Of a DNA stretch of 42,722 nucleotides, positions 8,775 through 18,153 are shown piece by piece (position 1 is the first letter of the stretch; every line of letters starts with the position of its first letter). Both the position numbers and the translations under genes were made by a program. The notes under the pieces were generated by a model. It searched no databases. It had not been told where the DNA came from and worked only from the letters and a program-made list of their open reading frames with translations. This stretch comes from Bacteroidetes bacterium UBA3022 (GTDB taxonomy: Bacteria > Bacteroidota > Bacteroidia > Chitinophagales > BACL12), in NCBI GenBank assembly GCA_002346225.1, contig DDYY01000065.1, forward strand, positions 1-42,722. The letters run 5' to 3'.

Positions 8775-10583
8775 ATGCCGACTACCACACTCTGTAATCG
8801 AGCCTTAAAATACATATTCCTCTTATTATGTTCAGTAGCTGGCGTTGTGCAATCTCAAAACACCTTGCCTGCTGATACTGTCCATGCAGCATTCATTGAA
8901 CCGCCCGCTACCACCCAGGCTGCCCCTGCCGCCAACTCCAATATTCCAACCGGCGGCTATACCGACTACCTGATGGAAAGATATAGCATTGTGCGCCCCG
9001 ACAGCAGCTTTCATTCGGCCGTAAAACCGTATACCAGAAGAGATGTTTACGACTACACCCAACAGGCGTTTTGGAGGGAACTGCGTCCGGAAACCATTTA
9101 TTTAGGTGCTGGACCAGTCGATGGTTACAACATCAATTACCTGCTGGATGAGACTACTGAGTTTAGAGCAGAACAAGTTCCTATCTGGAAGGATAAACCT
9201 ATACTGGGCCTCTTTTATAAAGAAAGAGGAGATTTATACACTGCAGAAGGCGAGCACTTTTTTGTTTCTGTAGACCCTGTACTATACAATACCTTCGGAA
9301 GCAGCTCCAATGCGGAGCAGTTGCTGTTTGAAAACACACGCGGACTGGAGGTAAGGGCTTCCGTAGACGACCGGGTCAGTTTTTATGTTTGGGCTACAGA
9401 TAACCAGGCTGTATACCCGGATTTTACCACTTCTGTTGTGAGGGGTATTCCAACACGAGTTGCCCCTGGGGTGGGCCCATCCAAAGGCTTCAAAGAATCG
9501 GGGTATGATTTCCCTTATACCCGAGGGCTCATCAATGTAGATGCCAGTAAATCCATCAACCTGCAACTGGGTCATGACAAATTCTTTATTGGCGATGGTA
9601 TGCGTTCCCTGATATGGAGTGACAACAGTGCGCCTTTCTTTTTCTTCCGCGTCAACACACAATTCTGGAAAGTCAACTACCAGAATAACTTCATGGAATT
9701 GACCAACTACAACCAACCTAAACTTTCTGGTGTGGGCGGTAATAGGTTCCGCAGGAAATATGCTGTTTTTCATCATCTGAGTGTAAACGTTACCAAAAAC
9801 TTCAATTTTGGCCTGTTTGAATCCATCATCTTTGATCGCAATGATACACTGGGTTATACCGAGGGATTCGATCTCCAATACCTCAATCCGATCATCTTCT
9901 ACCGTGCTATAGAGTATGGGCTGGGAAGTCCTGATAATGCTATGTTGGGCTTCAACTGGAAATGGAACTTCCTGCAACATTTTTCCTTCTATGGTCAGTT
10001 TGTGCTGGATGAACTCAAATTCTTTGAACTTACCGGTAATACCGAATGGTGGGGTAATAAATTCGGAATTCAATCGGGGTTAAAGTACATCGATGCGTTC
10101 GGTATACCGAATCTTGATTTGCATTACGAGTGGAATACCGTGCGCCCTTATATGTACAGCTACTATGATGATAACGGCTCCAGCTACACCCATGCGGGGC
10201 AGTCCTTGGCGCATCCTCTGGGAGCTAATTTCATGGAAAACATTGCCGGTGTCCGCTACCAGGTTACACCCAAAATTGTCCTAAGCAATAATCTATTCAT
10301 CACCGCTCTTGGCCTCGATACCGGTGGTGTCAACTTTGGCCAGGATATATTCCAAAACAACGATACACGGCCATTCGAATACGGCGTAGAACTCCTGCAA
10401 GGCTCTAAAGCCAGTTACCTCATGAATGAGTTAATTGTCTCCTGGCAGTTTTGGCATAATACGTTTATCGATGGAAGGCTCATCTATCGGACATTGGATG
10501 ATCCTGCAAATGGCAATGAGCAGGAGCTTTTCTACAGTATTGGCGTGCGGATGAATGCCGTCAGGCCCAACTGGCGATGGTAG
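8775..10583 (+). CDS. RemB/Wzi-like outer-membrane beta-barrel protein
   Basis: The 602-residue protein has a signal peptide (about residues 1-28, ending VVQSQ). The rest is long and Tyr/Phe/Asn/Gly-rich, typical of an outer-membrane barrel with alternating strands up to the C-terminus (VRPNWRW). The central part LGHDKFFIGDGMRSLIWSDNSAP and the following paired strands resemble proteins annotated in Bacteroidota as gliding-motility protein RemB or capsule-assembly Wzi family; the assignment rests on recall of these patterns. RemB is a mobile surface protein needed for normal gliding in Flavobacterium, whereas Wzi binds capsule. No capsule or gld genes are in view. The stop lies 6 nt from the convergent MerR stop. 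Confidence 0.6.
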   Translation: MPTTTLCNRALKYIFLLLCSVAGVVQSQNTLPADTVHAAFIEPPATTQAAPAANSNIPTGGYTDYLMERYSIVRPDSSFHSAVKPYTRRDVYDYTQQAFWRELRPETIYLGAGPVDGYNINYLLDETTEFRAEQVPIWKDKPILGLFYKERGDLYTAEGEHFFVSVDPVLYNTFGSSSNAEQLLFENTRGLEVRASVDDRVSFYVWATDNQAVYPDFTTSVVRGIPTRVAPGVGPSKGFKESGYDFPYTRGLINVDASKSINLQLGHDKFFIGDGMRSLIWSDNSAPFFFFRVNTQFWKVNYQNNFMELTNYNQPKLSGVGGNRFRRKYAVFHHLSVNVTKNFNFGLFESIIFDRNDTLGYTEGFDLQYLNPIIFYRAIEYGLGSPDNAMLGFNWKWNFLQHFSFYGQFVLDELKFFELTGNTEWWGNKFGIQSGLKYIDAFGIPNLDLHYEWNTVRPYMYSYYDDNGSSYTHAGQSLAHPLGANFMENIAGVRYQVTPKIVLSNNLFITALGLDTGGVNFGQDIFQNNDTRPFEYGVELLQGSKASYLMNELIVSWQFWHNTFIDGRLIYRTLDDPANGNEQELFYSIGVRMNAVRPNWRW

Positions 10584-10589
10584 GCAACA

Positions 10590-10925
10590 TTATAGCTGTT
10601 CTCTGATTTGCACCAAAAACTCCCTGATACGCTTAAGGGAAGATATCGTTTCGAACCGCGCCTCCGCACTGCTTCGGTCGCTCATTAAATGTTGCTTTGC
10701 GCCCTTCAGCGTGTATCCCTGTTCTTTTACCAGATGGTATATCAGCTTGAGTAACTCTATGTCCTTGCGGGAATAATACCGGTCGCCCTTGCGGTTCTTG
10801 CGTGGTTGTACCAGCCCTATTTCAGCTTCCCAGAATCGTAACAGAGAGGAAGATACCTGCAGCATTTCGGCCACCTCGCCAATGGTCCAGTAAACCTTTT
10901 CTATTTCTTTATCCTTGTAGGGCAC
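10590..10925 (-). CDS. Short MerR-family transcriptional regulator
   Basis: This 111-residue protein consists almost only of the MerR winged helix-turn-helix, about residues 10-80: VYWTIGEVAEMLQVSSSLLRFWE, then KGDRYYSRKDIELLKLIYHL, with a short helical tail and no ligand-binding domain. Such one-domain MerR proteins are common in Bacteroidota near cell-wall genes, as here beside an M23 peptidase and an HD protein. Targets are unknown. The start is a GTG preceded by AGAAG; a stop lies two codons upstream and no ATG precedes the helix-turn-helix. The gene converges with the RemB-like gene across a 6-nt gap. Confidence 0.85.
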   Translation of the reverse strand: MPYKDKEIEKVYWTIGEVAEMLQVSSSLLRFWEAEIGLVQPRKNRKGDRYYSRKDIELLKLIYHLVKEQGYTLKGAKQHLMSDRSSAEARFETISSLKRIREFLVQIREQL

Positions 10926-11049
10926 CTTCTAAATTATCTGCTAAAATAGGTAATGCTTCCGAAATTATACATGGAGGTAATATGCTTAAAATTGATCAGG
11001 GACATAGATAGGTACAACGCCGTAATCATATGGAAGAAATACGAATAAA

Positions 11050-11646
11050 TTAATCCAGCTCCTGCAGCAATAGCAAACGCCTTGCTTCCTTGGTCGGCGC
11101 TCTGTGCTGTTGCGACCATGTTGTATGGTAGACGTGTCGTTGTAAAAAATCAATCTGCATGTGCAGCCATTCCCTCCTGTCAGATACACGTCCCTGATGG
11201 TGCAGTTCCCGGTAGAGCGAGTCGGCAATCTCCGGATAATCATCCCTGCCAAGATAGTCCAGATCAGCATCTGCTATAATCATTTCGAGCATTGATTGAG
11301 GTTGCTGGGGCAACTCTGTGGCCATAATCATTCCGCATATGGTAGCGATATCTGATGGACTGTAGCCATAATCTGGCAGCAAGGTCCCTGCTACGGAACA
11401 ACTCCTCTCTTCATGTTGATGAGGAGATTCTATAAAACCATAATCATGGAAAATAGCTGCCGTTCTTAATAACAGTAATTCCCTGTCCGTCAGAGATAAT
11501 GATGCTGCAATGCGCATCACCGATGCTTCGACATCCAACACATGGTGTACACCGTGGTAATACAGCTTATCGGAAAGTTCCGCTGCGTAGCGTTCGAGCA
11601 TATACTTTCGCATAGCTTCAAATTGTATTTCCTGATTAGCAGTCAT
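11050..11646 (-). CDS. HD-domain metal-dependent phosphohydrolase
   Basis: The 198-residue protein carries HD superfamily motifs in order: His34/His35 in YHGVHHV, H67-D68 in IFHDYG, H78 in QHEE, and a late Asp in IIADADLDYLG. These bind one or two metals. The protein is entirely this domain with a short C-terminal helix, resembling small predicted HD phosphohydrolases. The nucleotide substrate cannot be inferred. The frame can extend to a TTG at 11667, but the ATG at 11646 is preferred. A sequence matching the Bacteroidota -7 box lies at 11709-11716, suggesting that it has its own promoter apart from the upstream M23 gene. Confidence 0.8.
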   Translation of the reverse strand: MTANQEIQFEAMRKYMLERYAAELSDKLYYHGVHHVLDVEASVMRIAASLSLTDRELLLLRTAAIFHDYGFIESPHQHEERSCSVAGTLLPDYGYSPSDIATICGMIMATELPQQPQSMLEMIIADADLDYLGRDDYPEIADSLYRELHHQGRVSDRREWLHMQIDFLQRHVYHTTWSQQHRAPTKEARRLLLLQELD

Positions 11647-11708
11647 GGTGATACAGCATTCTGTCAAACTGAGGGAATGGTCCGTTATAATACGCCTTAT
11701 TCAATTCT

Positions 11709-11716
11709 CAAATATA
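11709..11716 (-). promoter_or_regulatory. Candidate -7 box upstream of the HD-domain gene
   Basis: Read on the minus strand this is TATATTTG, an exact match to TAnnTTTG, 62 nt before the HD start codon. No TTTG -33 box stands at normal spacing, so the call is weak. Confidence 0.35.
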
Positions 11717-11789
11717 GGTAATTGACCAAGGAAAAAATACCTTGCATCTCCATCCACAACAAGTAACGGTGTCCGGTAGTTCGGGGTAT

Positions 11790-12761
11790 TTAATCGTAAG
11801 ACTGGTTGCTCTGATTGGCCAGCTCGATTACCCTGAGGTATTCCTCAGGAGCAAGATCATTGTAAAAGAAGTTGATGGGATTAACCTTTAAACCATCTTT
11901 CTCCACCTCATAGTGCAAATGCGGTGCGGTAGAAAGCCCCGTATTGCCGACATATCCGATCAACTCACCCCGCTTGACCTGTTGGCCTCTGCGGACTTTG
12001 AAGCTCGTGAGATGCGCATACCTGGTTTTATAGCCATATCCATGATTGATGACAATTTCATTGCCGTAACCCCTAGCAGAAACGTTGGCTTCTTCCACTA
12101 CTCCATCAGCAGTAGCGTAAACGTCTGTGCCGCGCGGAGCGGTGAAATCAATTCCCTCATGCAATTTTGGAACCTTATAAACCGGATGTATCCGGTAACC
12201 AAATCCGGACGAAATGCGATCGAGCTGCTTGTTCGAAACAGGCTGAATGGCAGGTGTGTGGGCAAGCAGTTTTTCCTTATCCTTTACCAGTTCACTCACC
12301 TCATCATATGATTTGGACTGCACTACCATCTTTCTTTTCACCAGCTCGAGCTTCATCGCCGTATTCTTGACCAACTCAGCATTGTCCAGCTGGTTCAGTC
12401 GCTTGAACCGCTCGCTACCGCCTATTCCCGCCAGTCGCTCATTCCGGCTTACAGGCTCGGCCTCGAATATGGTGCGGTAAATGTTATCATCCCGGTATTG
12501 CAATTCGCTCAGGATTACACCCATGGTATCCAGCTTATCGCTCATGCGCTCGTATTCAAACTCCATTTCAGCAATCTGGCGTTTCAGATAGCGCTCCTTG
12601 GGACTATCGAACCAGGTAAAAGCAACCCATACAATCAGTGATGCAAAGACAAGCGCTGTACACACCCATCCAAAGACCTGCAGGGCAATGCGCCAGCGGG
12701 AAACTTCCAGTTTCTCGAAACGGAGATTGGTGGGGTTATAATAGTATTTTGTCTTCTTCAT
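11790..12761 (-). CDS. M23 family peptidoglycan endopeptidase, membrane-anchored
   Basis: The 323-residue protein has a short cytoplasmic N-terminus, one membrane segment (about 24-48), a coiled-coil stretch (about 55-100) and a C-terminal LytM/M23 domain. The zinc signature is complete: a His before the domain core in YRIHPVY, HEGID (HxxxD), and HLHYEV (HxH). It should cleave peptide crosslinks in peptidoglycan from the inner-membrane face. The layout (anchor, coiled coil, M23) resembles Bacteroidota septal or elongation-associated M23 proteins. It opens divergently to alaS, and the downstream HD gene is 143 nt away. Confidence 0.88.
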   Translation of the reverse strand: MKKTKYYYNPTNLRFEKLEVSRWRIALQVFGWVCTALVFASLIVWVAFTWFDSPKERYLKRQIAEMEFEYERMSDKLDTMGVILSELQYRDDNIYRTIFEAEPVSRNERLAGIGGSERFKRLNQLDNAELVKNTAMKLELVKRKMVVQSKSYDEVSELVKDKEKLLAHTPAIQPVSNKQLDRISSGFGYRIHPVYKVPKLHEGIDFTAPRGTDVYATADGVVEEANVSARGYGNEIVINHGYGYKTRYAHLTSFKVRRGQQVKRGELIGYVGNTGLSTAPHLHYEVEKDGLKVNPINFFYNDLAPEEYLRVIELANQSNQSYD

Positions 12762-12779
12762 CTACCACACTAAAATGGC

Positions 12780-12787
12780 TACCTTTG
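12780..12787 (+). promoter_or_regulatory. Candidate -7 box of the alaS-gatB operon
   Basis: TACCTTTG matches TAnnTTTG exactly and lies 89 nt before the alaS ATG, inside the M23/alaS divergent gap. The nearest TTTG upstream (12748-12751) is 28 nt away, wider than usual, so only the -7 box is supported. A start near 12794 would leave a leader of about 80 nt. Confidence 0.45.
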
Positions 12788-12876
12788 TAATCCGTCTTTA
12801 CAGCCGTTATACCTGCTGTAGCGGCCCGAAAATAAGCATTATTAACGTCACCCAGAACTGAATATTGAGCAGACCT

Positions 12877-15501
12877 ATGTTAAAGGCAGCTGAAATAAGG
12901 AATAAGTTCCTTGAATTCTTTGAAAGCAAAGGCCACACCATAGTGCCTTCAGCACCTATCGTGGTAAAAAACGACCCTACCCTGATGTTTACCAATGCGG
13001 GGATGAACCAGTTTAAGGATTACTTCCTGGGCACCAGCACTCCCCGCCAAACCAGAATGGCAGATACCCAGAAGTGTCTGCGCGTTTCCGGTAAACATAA
13101 CGACTTAGAAGAAGTGGGTGTCGATACCTATCACCACACCATGTTTGAGATGCTCGGTAACTGGAGTTTTGGTGATTATTTCAAGGCAGAATCTATTGCC
13201 TGGGCTTGGGAATTTCTTACTGAAGTTTTGAAAATCGACAAAGACAGGATTTATGTAACTGTATTTGAAGGAGATGAATCAGAGGGCCTTGCATTTGACC
13301 AGGAAGCATGGACAGAATGGGAAAAACATATCGCCGGCAATCGCATCCTGAAAGGCAATAAGAAAGACAACTTCTGGGAGATGGGCGATACAGGCCCTTG
13401 TGGCCCCTGCTCGGAAATCCACGTAGATATGCGCAGCAACAGCGAAAGAGCGCAGATAGATGGCAGCACACTCGTTAACCACGACCATCCTCAGGTCATC
13501 GAGGTATGGAACATGGTGTTCATTCAGTTTAACCGCAAAGCCAATCAGTCGCTGGAAACCCTCCCTCAGCAGCATGTTGACACCGGTATGGGTTTTGAAA
13601 GGCTTGTGCGGGCTATTCAAGGCGTTACATCCAATTACGATACAGACATTTTCCAGCCACTGATTAGTGCAACAGCCGAACTCAGCGGTTACACCTATGG
13701 AAAGGATGAAAAAACAGATATTGCCTTCCGGGTAATCGCTGACCATATTCGTGCTGTATCCTTCTGTATTGCAGACGGCCAGCTGCCCTCTAATACCGGC
13801 GCCGGCTATGTGGTGAGACGGATTTTGAGAAGAGCTATTCGCTATGGATATTCTTTCCTGCAATTGCGACAGCCTTTCATGAGCAGCCTGGTGGATACCC
13901 TCGCCAGAGAAACGGCTGCTATTTTCCCGGAACTACAGCAACAGAAGGTTCTAGTACAGAAAGTCATTCATGAAGAAGAACTCACCTTCTTGAGAACACT
14001 TGAAAATGGTTTGAAAAGATTGCAACAGGTAACTGCTGAGATGCAGGAAAAAAAACAATCCGTTATTCCCGGTGAGATTGCCTTTGAATTATACGATACA
14101 TATGGCTTCCCGCACGACCTTACAGCCCTCGTGGCAAGGGAAGAGGGTTTAACAGTTGATGAAAAAGGGTATCTGGCTGCGCTGGAAGAACAAAAAAGCA
14201 GGTCGCGAAAAGCAGGTACATCAGAAACCGGTGACTGGAACATATGGCAGGAAGGTAAATCTGTAACATTTGTTGGGTATGATACCACAGAAGCTGAAGC
14301 GCGCGTACTCAGAACACGGGAAGTCAAGCAGAAAAATAAAACACTTTTTCAGCTGGTACTCGACAGGACACCCTTCTATGCGGAGAGCGGAGGACAAATT
14401 GGCGATACAGGCGTCATTGCTATCAATGGTACAGAAATAAAAGTGCTGGATACGAAAAAGGAAAACGACCTCATTGTACATTTCACCGATAAGCTTCCGG
14501 ATGCTTCTACAGGACTTGCAACCGCGAAAGTCCATACGGAAAGGCGCATGGATATCAGCCGCAATCACTCAGCAACGCACCTTCTGCACGCTGCGCTGCG
14601 CAAGGTGCTTGGCGAACACATTCAGCAAAAGGGAAGCTATGTAGGTCCTGACCGCCTGCGATTCGACTTCTCGCACTTCAGCAAAATGACAGAGGCAGAA
14701 ATAGAGGAAGTACAGACCATTGTCAATGAAAAGATTCGGGAAAACATCGACCTAGATGAACAACGCAATGTACCTATTGCAGTAGCAGAAAAGATGGGAG
14801 CCATGATGCTGTTCGGCGAAAAATATGGTGAGTCGGTGCGGGTTATCACCTTCGATGAGCACTTCAGCCGAGAATTGTGCGGCGGTATTCATGTACCGGC
14901 GACTGGCAGCATAGGCTACTTCCACATCGTTTCGGAAGGTGCAGTGGCTGCCGGAGTGAGGAGGATTGAAGCCATAACGGGTAAAGCATCGGAAGCTTTT
15001 CTGGAAGAGCAGATTGCAACGGTAAAAGCAATTGTCGGAATCACCGGAAATAAAGATGCTGTTAAAAGCGTGCAACAGCTGGCCGAAGAAAACGCATCAC
15101 TCAAAAAAGAACTGGAGCAGTTTCAGTTACAAGGCCTGCAATCTTTAAAGGAGCGATTGCTCCGGGAACAGGAAACCATCAACGGCCTGCCTGTTATCCG
15201 TCAAAAGGTAGAGGTGGCCAATGCCGATATGCTGAAAAAACTCGCTTACGACATTCGCCAGGACACTACATCTATCATTGCTATCCTGGGAACTGAAGTA
15301 GATGGGAAAGCCCTGATAGCAGTGATAATAAGCGACGATCTGGTAGCCGGCAATAATCTGCATGCAGGAAAAATGGTAAAAGAACTGGGAAGGCACATTC
15401 AGGGCGGAGGGGGCGGACAACCGCATTTCGCAACTGCAGGAGGGGCTAATCCCCAGGGTTTGAAAGCCGCCCTGGAAGCCGCAGAAGGAATGTTATCCTG
15501 A
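12877..15501 (+). CDS. alaS: Alanyl-tRNA synthetase
   Basis: This is an 874-residue AlaRS of normal full length. The class II catalytic core is at the N-terminus (LKAAEIRNKFLEFF, then HHTMFEMLGNWSFGDYF and DTGMGFERL). The editing domain has zinc-site motifs H564-S-A-T-H568 and C668-GGI-H672. The C-terminal DHHA1-like domain ends in GGGGGQPHFATAGG at about 843-856. It charges tRNA-Ala and clears mischarged Ser/Gly. The frame opens at a TTG (12865), but the ATG at 12877 begins at the family's conserved N-terminus. gatB follows 24 nt downstream, so the two are probably co-transcribed. Confidence 0.97.
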   Translation: MLKAAEIRNKFLEFFESKGHTIVPSAPIVVKNDPTLMFTNAGMNQFKDYFLGTSTPRQTRMADTQKCLRVSGKHNDLEEVGVDTYHHTMFEMLGNWSFGDYFKAESIAWAWEFLTEVLKIDKDRIYVTVFEGDESEGLAFDQEAWTEWEKHIAGNRILKGNKKDNFWEMGDTGPCGPCSEIHVDMRSNSERAQIDGSTLVNHDHPQVIEVWNMVFIQFNRKANQSLETLPQQHVDTGMGFERLVRAIQGVTSNYDTDIFQPLISATAELSGYTYGKDEKTDIAFRVIADHIRAVSFCIADGQLPSNTGAGYVVRRILRRAIRYGYSFLQLRQPFMSSLVDTLARETAAIFPELQQQKVLVQKVIHEEELTFLRTLENGLKRLQQVTAEMQEKKQSVIPGEIAFELYDTYGFPHDLTALVAREEGLTVDEKGYLAALEEQKSRSRKAGTSETGDWNIWQEGKSVTFVGYDTTEAEARVLRTREVKQKNKTLFQLVLDRTPFYAESGGQIGDTGVIAINGTEIKVLDTKKENDLIVHFTDKLPDASTGLATAKVHTERRMDISRNHSATHLLHAALRKVLGEHIQQKGSYVGPDRLRFDFSHFSKMTEAEIEEVQTIVNEKIRENIDLDEQRNVPIAVAEKMGAMMLFGEKYGESVRVITFDEHFSRELCGGIHVPATGSIGYFHIVSEGAVAAGVRRIEAITGKASEAFLEEQIATVKAIVGITGNKDAVKSVQQLAEENASLKKELEQFQLQGLQSLKERLLREQETINGLPVIRQKVEVANADMLKKLAYDIRQDTTSIIAILGTEVDGKALIAVIISDDLVAGNNLHAGKMVKELGRHIQGGGGGQPHFATAGGANPQGLKAALEAAEGMLS

Positions 15502-15525
15502 TTAAATTGCAAAGTATTTTGAAAT

Positions 15526-16977
15526 ATGAGTATTTACGATAAATATGAAGCGGTAATAGGGCTGGAAGTACACGCCCAATTGCTTACTCATACAAAAGCT
15601 TATTCTTCCGATATCGCAGAATACGGAGGAGCACCCAATACGCATGTGAGTGCCGTAACACTGGGACACCCCGGCACGCTGCCTGTCTTGAATGCGAAAT
15701 CGACAGAGCTGGCAATTGCCATGGGACTGGCTATGCACTGCACCATTAACAGAGATAACCTCTTTGCGCGTAAAAATTATTTTTACGCCGACCTGCCCAA
15801 AGGTTATCAGATCACACAGGACACCACACCGATATGCACCAACGGCTATCTGAACATCGGAGACTACGGTAAAGAAAAAAAGATTCGTATTCACAGAATT
15901 CATATGGAAGAGGATGCCGGAAAGAGCATTCACGACCTGGATCCTTTTTATACCCTGGTAGATTTAAACCGCGCCGGAACTCCGCTGATTGAAATTGTTA
16001 CAGAACCAGACCTATCCAGTGGTGACGAGGCATATGCCTATCTGACTGAAGTGCGGAAACTGGTGCGCTACCTCAATATCTGTGATGGCAATATGGAAGA
16101 AGGAAGTCTGCGTTGTGACGCGAACGTCAGTGTACGGTTAAAAGGAGCCAATGAACTCGGTACCAAGGTAGAGGTGAAAAACATGAACAGTATCCGAAAT
16201 GTCAAACGTGCTATCGATCATGAAATCACCCGCCAGATAGATATACTGGAAGCAGGTGGTCAACTATTTCAGGAAACCAGAAGCTTCGATGCCACCAATG
16301 GCACAACCTTTTCCATGCGCAGCAAGGAAGCAGCGCATGATTATCGCTATTTCCCCGAACCGGATCTCCCGCCACTCATCGTAAGTGACAGCATGCTGGA
16401 TGAGGTAGCCGCGAATATGCCTGCCCTGCCCAGAGACCTGATAGGAAAGTATATCACCGAACTGGGTCTCACGCAGTACGATGCCGAATTGCTTACTGCT
16501 GAAAAAAACAGTGTAACCTACTTCGAGGAGCTGCGCAGCCATACCCAAAACTATAAGGCTGCAGCCAACTGGATGCTGGGGCCTGTAAAAGAATGGCTGA
16601 ATGCAGAAGCCAAAGAATTAGAAGACTTCCCGGTGCCTCCTGTGCATTTGGCTGAAATTATTCGAATGATTGATGAAGGAAAAATCAATTTCAGTATTGC
16701 AGCTCAGCAACTCCTACCCGCCTGTATGCGCGCTCCTGAAACTGCTCCCGCTACACTGGCCGCAGAACTGGAACTCTTACAGGAGAACGATGATACCTTT
16801 ATTGCCGGAATCGTAGAAGAAGCCCTGGCTGCATTCCCGGATAAGGTTACAGCCTACCGCAATGGCAAAACGGGACTCCTCGGTATGTTCATGGGTGAAG
16901 TCATGAAACGAAGCGGAGGAAAGGTCGACCCCAAGACAGCTACCAGATTACTGAAAGAAAAACTTGATAATATTTAA
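15526..16977 (+). CDS. gatB: Asp-tRNA(Asn)/Glu-tRNA(Gln) amidotransferase subunit B
   Basis: This 483-residue protein is GatB in full. It starts with VIGLEVHAQL, contains LGHPGTLPVLN, the kinase-like core with DLNRAGTPLIEIVTEPD and VEVKNMNSIRNVKRAI, and ends in the tail domain (RSGGKVDPKTATRLLKEKL) that binds tRNA. With GatA and GatC it turns Glu-tRNA(Gln) or Asp-tRNA(Asn) into the amide form. gatA and gatC are not in this window, which is usual for Bacteroidota, where the subunits are scattered. It sits 24 nt after alaS and 9 nt before the TlpA-like gene in one apparent operon. Confidence 0.97.
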   Translation: MSIYDKYEAVIGLEVHAQLLTHTKAYSSDIAEYGGAPNTHVSAVTLGHPGTLPVLNAKSTELAIAMGLAMHCTINRDNLFARKNYFYADLPKGYQITQDTTPICTNGYLNIGDYGKEKKIRIHRIHMEEDAGKSIHDLDPFYTLVDLNRAGTPLIEIVTEPDLSSGDEAYAYLTEVRKLVRYLNICDGNMEEGSLRCDANVSVRLKGANELGTKVEVKNMNSIRNVKRAIDHEITRQIDILEAGGQLFQETRSFDATNGTTFSMRSKEAAHDYRYFPEPDLPPLIVSDSMLDEVAANMPALPRDLIGKYITELGLTQYDAELLTAEKNSVTYFEELRSHTQNYKAAANWMLGPVKEWLNAEAKELEDFPVPPVHLAEIIRMIDEGKINFSIAAQQLLPACMRAPETAPATLAAELELLQENDDTFIAGIVEEALAAFPDKVTAYRNGKTGLLGMFMGEVMKRSGGKVDPKTATRLLKEKLDNI

Positions 16978-16986
16978 TATATAAAA

Positions 16987-18153
16987 ATGCGTATCTACAA
17001 TAAAATTATTTTTCTGTCCCTCGTATTCCTCTTCCCTGCATGCAATGAAGGTGGAAACCGCAAGTTCAAAGTTTCCGGTGTCATAGAGGGTGCAGCAAAT
17101 CAGCCCATCCTTATTGAAACAATGAGCTTCCCTAATATGAATGGCCAGCCATTGTTCACCACGATTGATACCACTACCGCAGATGCGGATGGAGCATTCG
17201 AGCTTACCGGCAATTTAAAAGAAAGAAGTATCAGCAGGGTAAAACTCGTCAACCGACCCGATATCTATTTCTTGCTCAACCTGAAACATGAATCTGTGGA
17301 GGTAAGTGGATCCATGATTGACCCGGAAAAACAATCCATCAGTGGGTCCGCAGCTACCGATGTCCTGAATAGCTTCATTAAAGAATTGCGCTACAGGAAC
17401 ATTGAAATCGTGGAATTCGATAACCAGGTGTTGTCGCAGTCGCAGGCATTGGGCGATTCTTTAACAGCCATTATGGAACAACGACTCGATGGTATGATAG
17501 ATGGCTACTATGATTTTGTGGTGCAATTTGCAGATACCACTCAGATCCTGACCAACAAGATTGTCGCCATGGAGAACCTGCTGTATGAGGTGCACTTCGA
17601 TCTTATCCTGCAGCAGGCCGACAAAATATTACCTACTGCAGATACTACCAGTGTTTATGTGCAGGAGCTTGCTGCTAAGGTGAATCGCTATAAGGCCGTT
17701 CAGGAACAGCAAGCCGCTGCTTCATTTATAGGCAAACACTACACAGATATCAATCTTCCCAATCAGCAGGGTAGCATTTTAAAATTGAGTGATGTTCAGG
17801 GGAAAGTGATACTGCTGGACTTCTGGGCCAGCTGGTGCCGTCCATGCAGGCAGGAAAACCCTAACCTGGTGCGTACCTACAATACCTACAAATCGAAGGG
17901 ATTTGAGATTTTCAGTGTATCGCTGGACGAGAATGCTGAGGACTGGAAAAAAGCAGTTGTGGACGATGGCTTAGTATGGCCATGGCATGTTATGCAACAG
18001 AAAGAGGGCACCAACCACCCTTCGGACATCTACAATGTAAATGCGATTCCCGCCTCCTTCCTCATCAACAGTCAAGGTATTATCGTAGCAGAAAACCTGC
18101 GTGGTGAAGAGCTGGAAAAAGCTGTTGCCGGACTATTAGCAGGCGACAATTAG
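16987..18153 (+). CDS. TlpA-like thioredoxin-fold lipoprotein with N-terminal DUF4369 domain
   Basis: The 388-residue protein has a lipoprotein signal (FLFPAC with Cys19). A DUF4369-like beta domain spans about residues 28-125, then a helical linker, then a TlpA/ResA-like thioredoxin domain from about 245 to the end. The redox motif is WASWC284-R-P-C287 and the cis-Pro loop is NAIPASF. It should reduce or shuffle disulfides in the periplasm, possibly for cytochrome c maturation. The domain pair is common in Bacteroidota, usually in multiple paralogues. It follows gatB by 9 nt. Its TAG overlaps the convergent M42 stop by 4 nt. Confidence 0.88.
   Translation: MRIYNKIIFLSLVFLFPACNEGGNRKFKVSGVIEGAANQPILIETMSFPNMNGQPLFTTIDTTTADADGAFELTGNLKERSISRVKLVNRPDIYFLLNLKHESVEVSGSMIDPEKQSISGSAATDVLNSFIKELRYRNIEIVEFDNQVLSQSQALGDSLTAIMEQRLDGMIDGYYDFVVQFADTTQILTNKIVAMENLLYEVHFDLILQQADKILPTADTTSVYVQELAAKVNRYKAVQEQQAAASFIGKHYTDINLPNQQGSILKLSDVQGKVILLDFWASWCRPCRQENPNLVRTYNTYKSKGFEIFSVSLDENAEDWKKAVVDDGLVWPWHVMQQKEGTNHPSDIYNVNAIPASFLINSQGIIVAENLRGEELEKAVAGLLAGDN

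Noticed and set aside
9282..10073. A 263-codon leftward open frame inside the RemB-like gene
   Set aside because: It is fully antisense to a gene with a signal peptide and barrel pattern, and its translation shows no domain.
13279..13863. A 194-codon leftward open frame inside alaS
   Set aside because: It is antisense to the conserved catalytic core of alaS with no domain of its own.
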